Assembly (NCBI GenBank): GCA_947459855.1 | Contig: CANHFL010000014.1 | Span: forward strand, 1-10,424 | Length of the DNA stretch: 10,424 nt | Direction: 5' to 3' | DNA from: Planctomycetaceae bacterium | GTDB taxonomy: Bacteria; Planctomycetota; Phycisphaerae; Phycisphaerales; SM1A02 | Shown: piece by piece, positions 1 through 5,466 of the stretch | How the letters are laid out: every line of letters starts with the position of its first letter | Numbering within the stretch: position 1 is the first letter of the stretch | Translations under genes and position numbers: made by a program | The notes under the pieces: model-generated | Database searches by the model: none | Seen by the model: only the letters and a program-made list of their open reading frames with translations | Told to the model about the DNA's origin: nothing

Positions 1-157
1 CTACTGGGCGTTGGTGAGGCACTGCGTCGCCTAATTAGGCGGCGAGAGCGTACTGCGTGTTGGCAGTCGTAGTGTTTGCATGCTTTTAGCGTGGCCTGCA
101 TGCTCCACGACGCGCCACGTCATGCGTTGCCTGTACGGTCGATGCCGGTACGGCCCC
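1..157 (-). ncRNA. ssrA: tmRNA (transfer-messenger RNA), 5' part, cut by the left edge
   Basis: tmRNA rescues stalled ribosomes: it enters as an alanyl-tRNA mimic, then its internal frame is translated to add a degradation tag. Read on the minus strand, the mature 5' end is probably the GGGG at 157-154, starting GGGGCCGTACCGG with an ATCGAC close behind, as in tmRNA 5' halves (GGGG...GG..TCGAC). Pseudoknot 1 is visible: a CGTGG/CCACG stem (109-105 with 94-90), and a GCATGC in its loop (103-98) that can pair with GCATGC at 83-78 after an A-rich CTAAAAG linker. The tag frame then runs from 64 to 35, and its stop lies in the loop region of a CGCCTAATTAGGCG palindrome (helix 5). The downstream pseudoknots and the 3' acceptor arm with CCA lie outside the window. 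The tag and pseudoknot make the family assignment strong; the exact 5' end is inferred. Confidence 0.9.
35..64 (-). other. tmRNA proteolysis-tag reading frame (ANTQYALAA, stop)
   Basis: The minus-strand codons GCC AAC ACG CAG TAC GCT CTC GCC GCC TAA give the tag ANTQYALAA. With the alanine carried by tmRNA itself the full tag would be A-ANTQYALAA. The C-terminal YALAA is the family hallmark recognised by ClpXP-type proteases (compare AANDENYALAA in E. coli). The resume codon is taken as GCC because the preceding ACTACGACT resembles the conserved U-A-G-U-C context before the E. coli GCA resume codon. An upstream start cannot be excluded from sequence alone. Confidence 0.85.
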
Positions 158-273
158 TGTTGTCAAAGATGCTGAAGTATAGGGAGCGTCCGGGACGCGG
201 CCACGGAATCCCTCGCGGATTCCCCGCCCGGCCGCAGGCAGCGTGTGCGGCTGCGGCGCTGCGGCGTGATTAT
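158..273. other. gap between flavin reductase and ssrA, with a 7-bp hairpin
   Basis: This 116-bp spacer holds the ssrA -10 box and a perfect GGAATCC/GGATTCC hairpin (205-211 and 217-223, loop CTCGC). The hairpin is downstream of the flavin reductase stop on the minus strand, so it could end that transcript, but no T-run follows it. The neighbouring 224-266 stretch is GC-rich with repeated GCGGC words. No coding frame is convincing here. Confidence 0.4.
176..181 (-). promoter_or_regulatory. -10 box of the ssrA promoter
   Basis: On the minus strand TATACT (181-176) matches the sigma-70 -10 consensus in five of six positions and lies 18 nt before the predicted mature 5' end at 157. Transcription would begin near 169, leaving a leader of about 12 nt to be removed by RNase P. 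No convincing -35 box is seen at 16-18 bp upstream. It is one of the few AT-rich spots in the gap. Confidence 0.6.
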
Positions 274-942
274 TCATCCGTCGCGCGTCCACGTGACGGG
301 CTTCGCAAGCGCACCGCGCCCGTAGGGCAGCGCCGCGCGCTCGCGCGTCGTGCAGTAGTCCGGCCCGCCCATGCGGCCCACCGCACGGAGCTTCGCGGCG
401 TCGATGTGGTACCGCTCGTGTGCGAGCGAATCGTCCAGGTGCACGTGCACGACCTCGCCGATGACCAGCGTGCTGGCGCCCTCGACGCCGGGTGCCATGC
501 GCACCAGCTGGCGCGTGCGGCACTCGTAGCTGACGGGGCTTTCCAGCACGCGCGGGGCCCGGACCTTGGTGCCCCAGACGGGCGTGAGGCCGGTCAGCTC
601 GAACTCGCTCTCGCCGTAGGGCAGGGGCTCGGCGCAGGCGACGATGCGCGCCAGGGTGTCCTCGGTGGCCACGCTCACCGTGAAGACGCCGGTGCCGCCT
701 TCCTCCACGGGCTTCGCGTTGCGAAGGGTGTCCTTCTCGCCGGCGCCGCCGGGCGGGTTGGCCACGCTGACCACCAGGCACATCGGGTTGCTGCCGCAGC
801 CCATGAAGAAGCTGAACGGCGCCACGTTCGGGCGGCCGTCCGGCCCGGCGGTGCCGACCACGGCGATGGGCCGTGGGACGATCGTCCCGATCATCAGGTT
901 GTAGCGCAGGCCGATGGGGAGGTCCGCGGGGTCAAGCTCCAT
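274..942 (-). CDS. flavin reductase-like (FMN-binding split-barrel) protein
   Basis: The 222-residue product matches the flavin reductase-like/DIM6-NTAB family, whose members bind FMN in a split beta-barrel and reduce flavin with NAD(P)H or serve as oxygenase partners. Typical marks are PRPIAVVGTAG (residues 23-33), APFSFF (41-46) for the flavin phosphate region, KDTLRNAKP (70-78), and the C-terminal VGRMGGPDYCTT (188-199). There is no signal peptide or membrane segment, so it should be cytosolic. The start at 942 is preferred because homology begins at MELDPADLP, and the open frame upstream (to 1224) runs through a terminator hairpin and looks non-coding. No Shine-Dalgarno precedes it; a -10-like TACCCT ends 6 nt before the ATG, so the mRNA is probably leaderless. 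The substrate and partner are unknown. Confidence 0.85.
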   Translation of the reverse strand: MELDPADLPIGLRYNLMIGTIVPRPIAVVGTAGPDGRPNVAPFSFFMGCGSNPMCLVVSVANPPGGAGEKDTLRNAKPVEEGGTGVFTVSVATEDTLARIVACAEPLPYGESEFELTGLTPVWGTKVRAPRVLESPVSYECRTRQLVRMAPGVEGASTLVIGEVVHVHLDDSLAHERYHIDAAKLRAVGRMGGPDYCTTRERAALPYGRGALAKPVTWTRDG

Positions 943-948
943 GCGCGG

Positions 949-954
949 AGGGTA
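949..954 (-). promoter_or_regulatory. -10-like box, leaderless-type promoter of the flavin reductase gene
   Basis: TACCCT on the minus strand (954-949) is followed by CCGCGC and then the ATG at 942. A transcription start 6-7 nt below a -10 box falls on or next to the A of the start codon. There is no Shine-Dalgarno and no clear -35 box. This is an inference from position and from similar arrangements elsewhere in the window. Confidence 0.5.
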
Positions 955-966
955 GGCGGGCCCTCC

Positions 967-1012
967 AAAAACGACCGGGGCTGCCCTCACCGCTCGGGCA
1001 GCCTCGCCGGTC
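967..1012 (-). terminator. intrinsic terminator upstream of the flavin reductase gene
   Basis: Read on the minus strand, GACCGG (1012-1007) pairs with CCGGTC (978-973), and GGCTGCCC (1003-996) pairs with GGGCAGCC (986-979). The 14-bp stem has a 3-nt bulge and a 9-nt loop, and is followed by G and TTTTT (971-967). It ends whatever transcript comes from 1049-1198 and insulates the flavin reductase promoter. Its central 17 nt (983-999) recur exactly at 6052-6068 in the GGGCCC array. Confidence 0.75.
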
Positions 1013-1048
1013 TTTGGTCCCCACCCACCGCCGTCCCGTTTCCGGGCC

Positions 1049-1198
1049 TCAGCTGGGTGGACGATGTCGGATGTCCCGAACACGGATGCCGACCGGCACC
1101 GGTCGTGGGCACAGTGGCGTTGCATGGCCCGCGTGCCCATGGGACTTCGCCTTGAGCCGTTCCGCGAGCTGTTGGATGCGTTGCCAGATGCTGCGCAT
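1049..1198 (-). CDS. putative small protein, 49 residues, unknown function
   Basis: I do not recognise this gene. It starts MRSIWQRIQQLAERLKAK, which could form an amphipathic basic helix. It continues with a His-rich piece (H20, H22, H25, then C30) and a basic, proline-containing tail ending in HRPPS. The case for it rests on context: a perfect GGAGG (1208-1204) sits 5 nt before the ATG, a TATGGA -10-like box lies at 1225-1220, and the unit is bracketed by a terminator on each side (1261-1291 and 967-1012). The composition of the second half is Arg/Pro-rich, as expected also for a chance frame in GC-rich DNA. The transcript might instead be a small RNA, and a near-palindrome CGACCGG-CA-CCGGTCG lies inside at 1090-1105. 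Confidence 0.4.
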   Translation of the reverse strand: MRSIWQRIQQLAERLKAKSHGHAGHATPLCPRPVPVGIRVRDIRHRPPS

Positions 1199-1203
1199 GG
1201 TTG

Positions 1204-1225
1204 CCTCCGTGTCGGGACGTCCATA
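1204..1225 (-). promoter_or_regulatory. -10-like box and Shine-Dalgarno of the small ORF
   Basis: On the minus strand TATGGA (1225-1220) is a plausible -10, and GGAGG (1208-1204) lies 5 nt (CAACC) before the ATG at 1198. Together they would give a leader of about 15 nt. The Shine-Dalgarno is among the strongest in the window; the promoter call is weaker. Confidence 0.4.
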
Positions 1226-1260
1226 CCCTCGAATGCGGCGGGCGGTTCGGCAAGTCCCGG

Positions 1261-1291
1261 GAATGAAATTCGCGCGCCTTTCGGCGCGCGA
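1261..1291 (-). terminator. terminator of the ftsK-deaminase unit
   Basis: On the minus strand a perfect 9-bp stem TCGCGCGCC/GGCGCGCGA (1291-1283 with 1278-1270) is closed by a GAAA tetraloop. It is followed by ATTTCATT, a weak T-tract. It begins 38 nt after the deaminase stop codon. The stable stem and tetraloop support termination; the interrupted T-tract makes efficiency uncertain. Confidence 0.65.
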
Positions 1292-1329
1292 TGCGGGGCA
1301 GGGGGGTCGGGTCGTGCGGCCCGGGCGGC

Positions 1330-1785
1330 CTATTCGCCGATGTCCTCGGCCCAGAGGTCGGGCTTCTCGCGCTGCAGGCGCTCCATCAGCGCGATGCAGC
1401 GGGCGTCGTCGACCAGCGTCAGCTGGATTCCGTTGGCGCGCATCCAGTCCTCGGCGCCCATGAAGGTGCGGTGCTCGCCGATCACGACGCGCGGCACCTT
1501 GAACAGGATGGCGGTGCCGCTGCACATGGGGCACGGGCTCAGCGTGCTGACCAGCGTCAGGCGGCGCCAGTCGCGGCGGCGGCCGGCGTTGCGGATGCAG
1601 CTGACCTCGGCGTGCGCGGTGGGGTCGCCGCTCTGCACGCGCATGTTGTGGCCGGCGGCGACGACGGCGCCGGACTCGTCCAGCAGCGCGCTGCCGATCG
1701 GGATGCCGCCCTCGCTCCAGCCCTTCTCGGCCTGCTCGATCGCGGCGTCCAGGCCGCGGCGGATGATCTCGGGGGTGAGCTGCAT
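1330..1785 (-). CDS. cytosine deaminase, yeast Fcy1 type
   Basis: The 151-residue protein belongs to the zinc-dependent cytidine deaminase-like fold. It most resembles yeast cytosine deaminase, which converts cytosine to uracil for pyrimidine salvage, rather than the amidohydrolase CodA of E. coli. Zinc and catalytic residues are HAE (H58, E60) and PCPMC (C85, C88). GHNMR (45-49) carries the Asn that contacts the base in yeast (N51 there). The C-terminus WAEDIGE (145-151) nearly repeats the yeast WFEDIGE, including the Asp that binds cytosine. The product is full length (yeast enzyme 158 residues) and cytosolic. It starts 2 nt after the ftsK stop, with an AGGAGG inside the last ftsK codons 10 nt before the ATG, so translation is probably coupled. 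A related deaminase such as guanine deaminase is possible but less likely given the C-terminus. Confidence 0.85.
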   Translation of the reverse strand: MQLTPEIIRRGLDAAIEQAEKGWSEGGIPIGSALLDESGAVVAAGHNMRVQSGDPTAHAEVSCIRNAGRRRDWRRLTLVSTLSPCPMCSGTAILFKVPRVVIGEHRTFMGAEDWMRANGIQLTLVDDARCIALMERLQREKPDLWAEDIGE

Positions 1786-1787
1786 GG

Positions 1788-4439
1788 TCAGGCGGCCTCC
1801 TCTTCGCCGTCGTGGAACGAGTCCTGGAAGGCGTCGCTCTCCTGGTCGACCTTGGCCATCAGCTTGCGGTCGGCCTCGATCTCCTCGTCCGTGCGCGAGT
1901 CGCCCTCGGCCTCCATCGCCTGCATGCGGCGCCAGTCCTCCAGGGTGATCAGCACGTCGCGCTGGATGCCGTTGCCCTTGTGCGGGCCCAGGATGCCGGC
2001 CTCGCCCATCTGGTCCACCAGGCGGCTTGCCCGGCCGTAGCCGATCGCCATGCGGCGCTGCAGGTGGCTGACGCTTCCGCGGCCGCTCTCGATGATGATC
2101 TCCACGGCCTTGTCGAAGAGCGGGTCGCGCTCGGCCGCGGAGATGCCGCCGGCCGCGCCGCCCTCGCCGTCCGCGCCCTCGGCGGTGCCGGGGCCCTTGA
2201 TCGCCACCAGGACGCGCTCGAAGCTGGGCTTCGCGACGTTGCGCAGGAAGCCGGTGACGGCGCGCGCCTCGTCGTCGGAGACCAGCGTGCCCTGCGCGCG
2301 GCGCGTGACCTGGGCGCCGTTGGTCAGGGCCATCATGTCGCCGTGTCCCAGGAGCAGCTCGGCGCCCTTCTGGTCCAGCACGATGCGGCTGTCCATGGCG
2401 CTGTTCACGCGGAACGCGACGCGGCAGGGCATGTTCGACTTGATGAGGCCGGTGACCACGTTCGCCGAGGGGCGCTGCGTGGCCAGCACCAGGTGCATGC
2501 CGACCGCGCGTGCCTTCTGGGCGATGCGCACGATCGAGGTCTCGACCTCCTTGTGCGTGAGCATGAGGTCGGCCAGCTCGTCCACCACGAAGACCATGAA
2601 CGGCAGGCGCTTCGGGACGCGCGCCCAGTCGGCGTCGCTGGCCGGGTTGATGCGCGACTTCAGCGTGTCCTCGTCCAGCTTGTTGTAGCTGTGGATGTCG
2701 CGCACGCCGGCGGACTTGAGCAGCTCGTAGCGCTCCTCCATCTTGCGCACGGCCCAGTCCATGATGCCGGCGGCCTTCGACATGTCGGTGACCACCGGGC
2801 ACATCAGGTGCGGGATGTCGCTGAACTGCGCCATCTCGACCATCTTGGGGTCGACCAGCACCAGCTTCAGCTCGTCCGGCCGCTTGGTGTACAGCCAGCT
2901 CATGATGATGGTGTTCATGCAGACGCTCTTGCCGCTGCCGGTGGTGCCGGCGATCAGCATGTGCGGCTGCTTGGAGAGGTCGAGCACCATCGGCTCGCCG
3001 GCGCCGTCCTTGCCGAGGAACATCGGCAGCGCCATGCCGTTGGCGGCGGGGCCGCTCATCAGCTCCTTCAGGCGCACCTTCTCCTTCTGCGGGTTGGGCA
3101 CCTCGACGCCGACGGCCGTGCGGCCGACCATGTTCGGGATGATGCGGATGTTGGGCGCCTTGAGCGAGCGCGCCAGGTCGACGCAGCGGGCCGTGAGGGC
3201 CGCGACGCGCGTGCCGGGCGCAAGCTCCACCGAGTACAGCGTGACGACCGGGCCGCTCTCGATGCCGGAGACCGAGCCCTCGATGCCGTACTGGTGCAGC
3301 GCGGCCTCGAGCGTCGCGGCCTGGCCGCGGACGTGCTCCTCGATGGACGCGCTGAAGTTGCCCTCGGGCTCGTCCAGCAGGTCGAGCGTCGGGAACTTGT
3401 AGCCCGAGTAGTCCTCGGTGCGCGGGATGTCCTCGTCGCGCAGCTTGGTCTTGGTGGGGGCGCTGGCCATGCGCAGCGGGAGCTTGGCGGCCTTGGCGCG
3501 CAGCTCCTCGGCGGTCAGGGGCTTGGCGACGGGGACCGTCTCGGGCGCGGCGTCGATCTCGTCGTCGTCCTCGTCCTCTTCGTCTTCGTCCTCTTCGTCG
3601 TCTTCCTCGTCGTCGTAATCCTCGTCGTCGACCTCGTCCTCGTCATCCTCGAAGTCGTCGTCCTCGTCCTCCTCCTCGTCCTCATCCTCGTCGCGCTTGG
3701 CGTCCTCGATGACGGTGGCCTCCATCGCGCTTGCGCCGGCCTTGCGGCGGGTGCGCGCGGGGGCGGCGGTCGCGCCGACGCCGGCGAGCGCGGGCTGCGG
3801 ACGCCCGCCGCGGAACGTGGCCAGCAGGCCCGCCCAGTCGAAGCGCCACAGGGGCTCCAGGAACGAGAGGCCGCGCATCACGGCGCCGGGGACGCGGACC
3901 AGGACCTCGTCGGCCGCGACGGTGGCGCCGATGACCGCGCCGCAGAGCAGGATCAGGCTGGTGGCGACGCCGCTGAAGCGGGCGCCCAGCTGCGCGACCA
4001 TCCACTGCGGGATCAGTCCCGCCTCGATGCCCGCGACGGGGCCCACGCGGCCGAACCACTGCGCGTGCAGGCCGCTGACGGCCATCAGCAGGAGCAGCGC
4101 GCCGACCGCGCGCAGCCACAGGTGCTGGATGCGGTGGCCCATCGGCCACGCGACCAGCGCGGCGACGACGAGCGCGAGCACCGGCCAGATGCCGTAGCCG
4201 ACGATCGCGTACGTCCAGTACGACACCGCCGCGCCGGCGTTGCCCAGCAGGTTGGAGGGCGGTTCGTTGTGGACGGCGACGGCCTGCGAGGGCCAGTCGG
4301 CGCTGTTGAACGACCCGAGCGCCAGCGCGAACGCCAGGGTGGCGCCGCAGCCGGCGAGCCACCCCACCTTCGCGCGGAACTCGGAGTTGCTCCAGGGGTG
4401 CGGGACGGTCGATCCTTCGGTCGTCTTCGAACGGGCCAT
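1788..4439 (-). CDS. ftsK: DNA translocase FtsK/SpoIIIE
   Basis: FtsK anchors at the division septum and pumps chromosome ends apart, activating XerCD at dif. The 883-residue product has four membrane segments (about 24-44, 72-98, 107-126, 156-176) and a very acidic linker (250-296). The translocase motor follows (about 360-745) with Walker A GTTGSGKS (498-505), the family's LVDPK (528-532) and Walker B VFVVDE (616-621). A C-terminal winged-helix gamma domain (about 771-833) carries GRGSVSHLQRRM (787-798) and GYGRASRLVDQMG (800-812), which in the family reads the KOPS/SRS polarity sequences. A short acidic tail follows. The start at 4439 is the first Met before the membrane region; upstream codons overlap the opposite-strand dehydratase. 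All key motor residues are present, so it should be active. It is divergent from the fabZ-like gene across 82 bp, and its own promoter is not clear. Confidence 0.96.
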   Translation of the reverse strand: MARSKTTEGSTVPHPWSNSEFRAKVGWLAGCGATLAFALALGSFNSADWPSQAVAVHNEPPSNLLGNAGAAVSYWTYAIVGYGIWPVLALVVAALVAWPMGHRIQHLWLRAVGALLLLMAVSGLHAQWFGRVGPVAGIEAGLIPQWMVAQLGARFSGVATSLILLCGAVIGATVAADEVLVRVPGAVMRGLSFLEPLWRFDWAGLLATFRGGRPQPALAGVGATAAPARTRRKAGASAMEATVIEDAKRDEDEDEEEDEDDDFEDDEDEVDDEDYDDEEDDEEDEDEEDEDDDEIDAAPETVPVAKPLTAEELRAKAAKLPLRMASAPTKTKLRDEDIPRTEDYSGYKFPTLDLLDEPEGNFSASIEEHVRGQAATLEAALHQYGIEGSVSGIESGPVVTLYSVELAPGTRVAALTARCVDLARSLKAPNIRIIPNMVGRTAVGVEVPNPQKEKVRLKELMSGPAANGMALPMFLGKDGAGEPMVLDLSKQPHMLIAGTTGSGKSVCMNTIIMSWLYTKRPDELKLVLVDPKMVEMAQFSDIPHLMCPVVTDMSKAAGIMDWAVRKMEERYELLKSAGVRDIHSYNKLDEDTLKSRINPASDADWARVPKRLPFMVFVVDELADLMLTHKEVETSIVRIAQKARAVGMHLVLATQRPSANVVTGLIKSNMPCRVAFRVNSAMDSRIVLDQKGAELLLGHGDMMALTNGAQVTRRAQGTLVSDDEARAVTGFLRNVAKPSFERVLVAIKGPGTAEGADGEGGAAGGISAAERDPLFDKAVEIIIESGRGSVSHLQRRMAIGYGRASRLVDQMGEAGILGPHKGNGIQRDVLITLEDWRRMQAMEAEGDSRTDEEIEADRKLMAKVDQESDAFQDSFHDGEEEAA
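3552..3707 (-). other. acidic low-complexity linker of FtsK
   Basis: Within FtsK, residues 250-296 contain 43 Asp or Glu among 47 positions, broken only by F263, V270, Y275 and I295. The coding strand is a run of GAC/GAG/GAA/GAT codons. It lies exactly between the membrane domain and the motor, where FtsK linkers are usually Pro/Gln-rich or variable. The repetitive codons make it prone to length change by slippage. Confidence 0.9.
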
Positions 4440-4482
4440 ATTCCGGACTTCATCGGCCAGAACGGGCCGAAGCGCCCGATCT

Positions 4483-4511
4483 TTGCGGACCCTCCGGGGG
4501 GCCGTTACCAT
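4483..4511 (+). promoter_or_regulatory. promoter of the fabZ-ACP genes
   Basis: TTGCGG (4483-4488) and TACCAT (4506-4511) are separated by 17 bp, a standard sigma-70 spacing. The -10 ends 10 nt before the ATG at 4522, leaving at most a few nt of leader and no Shine-Dalgarno. It lies in the 82-bp divergent region shared with ftsK. Confidence 0.55.
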
Positions 4512-4521
4512 CCCCGCGCCG

Positions 4522-4941
4522 ATGCACTTCGCCCTGATCGACACCATCCTGGAGCAGACCCCGGACCGCGTGCGGGCCGTCAAGCAGGTCACCCTCGCCG
4601 AGGAGTACCTCCAGGACCACTTCCCGACGTTCCACGTCCTTCCGGGCGTGTTCATGCTCGAGGCCCTGGTCCAGGCCGCCCGGGCGCTCCTGGAGGCCCA
4701 GGGGCACCCCCGGATGGTCCTGGGGGGCGTCAAGGCGATGCGCTACGGCACGTTCGTCCGGCCCGGCGAGGCCCTGGAGGTCGACGTCCAGCTGGACAAG
4801 ACCCAGCCCGACGGGACGTTCGTTTTCAAGGGCACCGGAACCGTCCGCCGACAGGGGGGCGGAGAGGCGGAGACAGCCGTCTCGGGCCGCTTTACCATGC
4901 GCCCCCTGCGGATCCCCCCGCAGACCCCGGTCCAGGCCTGA
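4522..4941 (+). CDS. FabZ-like 3-hydroxyacyl-ACP dehydratase, copy 1
   Basis: The 139-residue hotdog-fold protein fits the FabZ/FabA family, which dehydrates 3-hydroxyacyl-ACP to trans-2-enoyl-ACP in fatty-acid elongation. The catalytic His is H33 in DHFPTFHVLPGVFMLEALVQ (32-51) and the catalytic Glu is E47. Their spacing of 14 residues equals that of E. coli FabZ. Length is normal for the family. The start at 4522 gives MHFALIDTILEQTPDR, matching the usual N-terminal strand; in-frame codons further left run antisense into ftsK. A leaderless-type promoter sits just upstream. The ACP gene follows after 71 nt on the same strand and should be cotranscribed. It may serve ordinary fatty-acid synthesis or a dedicated lipid pathway, which the sequence does not decide. 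Confidence 0.88.
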   Translation: MHFALIDTILEQTPDRVRAVKQVTLAEEYLQDHFPTFHVLPGVFMLEALVQAARALLEAQGHPRMVLGGVKAMRYGTFVRPGEALEVDVQLDKTQPDGTFVFKGTGTVRRQGGGEAETAVSGRFTMRPLRIPPQTPVQA

Positions 4942-4983
4942 CCCGGTCGGCCTGACCCGGACCCCCGGCCCCCCACGGGCCGG
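4935..4983 (+). repeat. 14-bp tandem duplication over a stop codon, followed by a hairpin
   Basis: GGCCTGACCCGG occurs at 4935-4946 and again at 4949-4960 (period 14), and the first copy contains the fabZ-1 stop codon. Behind it lies a perfect 7-bp hairpin CCGGCCC/GGGCCGG (4965-4971 and 4977-4983, loop CCCAC). There is no T-run, so this is more likely an mRNA-stabilising or processing structure than a terminator. Confidence 0.6.
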
Positions 4984-5012
4984 CAGCACGGATGCACACC
5001 AACGGAGACACC

Positions 5013-5417
5013 ATGTCCATTTCCCGCGCCGACATCGAAGCCAAGGTCACCGAAGTCCTCGAGAGCGCCCTGGGCGCCGATGCCGACGACATCGTCCCCA
5101 CCGCCACGCTGACCGAGGACCTCGGCGCGGAGAGCATCGACTTCCTCGACATCCAGTTCCAGCTCGAGAAGAAGTTCTCCACCCCGGAGAAGCCCTTCAA
5201 GATCGAGCAGGGCGAGCTGTTCCCCGAGAACATGATGTCGAACCCCGAGTACGTCAAGGACGGCAAGTTCACCGACGCCGGCATGGCCGTGCTGAAGGAG
5301 CGCATGCCGCACGTCGACCTCGCGGTGTTCGCGGCCGACCGCAACGTCAAGGGCCTGGCCAAGATCTTCACGGTGAAGAGCCTCTGCGACTTCATCGAGC
5401 TGAAGCTGAAGAAGTGA
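5013..5417 (+). CDS. acyl carrier protein with a large internal insert
   Basis: Acyl carrier proteins hold growing acyl chains on a phosphopantetheine arm. Residues 1-57 follow the family: an amphipathic helix, then DLGAESIDFLDIQFQLEKKF (37-56), where S41 is the predicted phosphopantetheine site (ESID instead of the usual DSLD). The C-terminal IFTVKSLCDFIELKLKK (118-134) matches the final ACP helix (compare ITTVQAAIDYI in E. coli). Between them are about 50 extra residues (roughly 62-113) containing GELFPENMMSNPEYVKDGKF, so the protein is 134 residues against about 78 normally. ATG 5013 is chosen over the Met at 4992 because GGAG (5004-5007) lies 5 nt before it. The gene sits between two FabZ-like genes and ends in a strong terminator, so its mRNA is probably abundant. 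It is likely a dedicated carrier for these dehydratases. Confidence 0.88.
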   Translation: MSISRADIEAKVTEVLESALGADADDIVPTATLTEDLGAESIDFLDIQFQLEKKFSTPEKPFKIEQGELFPENMMSNPEYVKDGKFTDAGMAVLKERMPHVDLAVFAADRNVKGLAKIFTVKSLCDFIELKLKK

Positions 5418-5421
5418 TCCC

Positions 5422-5457
5422 CGCGCGCGCCGGCGAACCCGGCGCGCGTGCTTTTTT
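5422..5457 (+). terminator. intrinsic terminator after the ACP gene
   Basis: The stem CGCGCGCCGG/CCGGCGCGCG (5424-5433 and 5439-5448) has 10 perfect pairs, extendable by a G-T wobble and a C-G pair, with loop CGAAC. It is followed by C and six T (5452-5457). This is the clearest rightward terminator in the window. The next gene's GGAG begins at 5458, directly after the T-run. Confidence 0.88.
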
Positions 5458-5466
5458 GGAGCCGCC

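Noticed and set aside
28..41. Perfect palindrome CGCCTAATTAGGCG as an operator
   Set aside because: It is explained by tmRNA helix 5 around the tag stop codon.
1090..1105. CGACCGG-CA-CCGGTCG near-palindrome as a regulator site
   Set aside because: It is inside the putative small ORF, single-copy and GC-only, and short inverted repeats of this kind are expected at this GC content.
76..1155. Plus-strand open frame across ssrA and the flavin reductase gene
   Set aside because: It is antisense to two well-supported genes and crosses a terminator hairpin.
943..1224. Upstream extension of the flavin reductase frame
   Set aside because: The extra 94 residues pass through the terminator at 967-1012 and show no family similarity; the MELDP start has a -10 box next to it.
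1812..4955. Very long plus-strand open frame opposite ftsK
   Set aside because: It is the GC-driven shadow of ftsK and fabZ-1; its composition (runs of Asp, His, Val, Leu, Ala) fits no family.
4992..5012. Earlier ATG for the ACP gene at 4992
   Set aside because: GGAG at 5004-5007 fits the ATG at 5013, and the seven extra residues have no family support.
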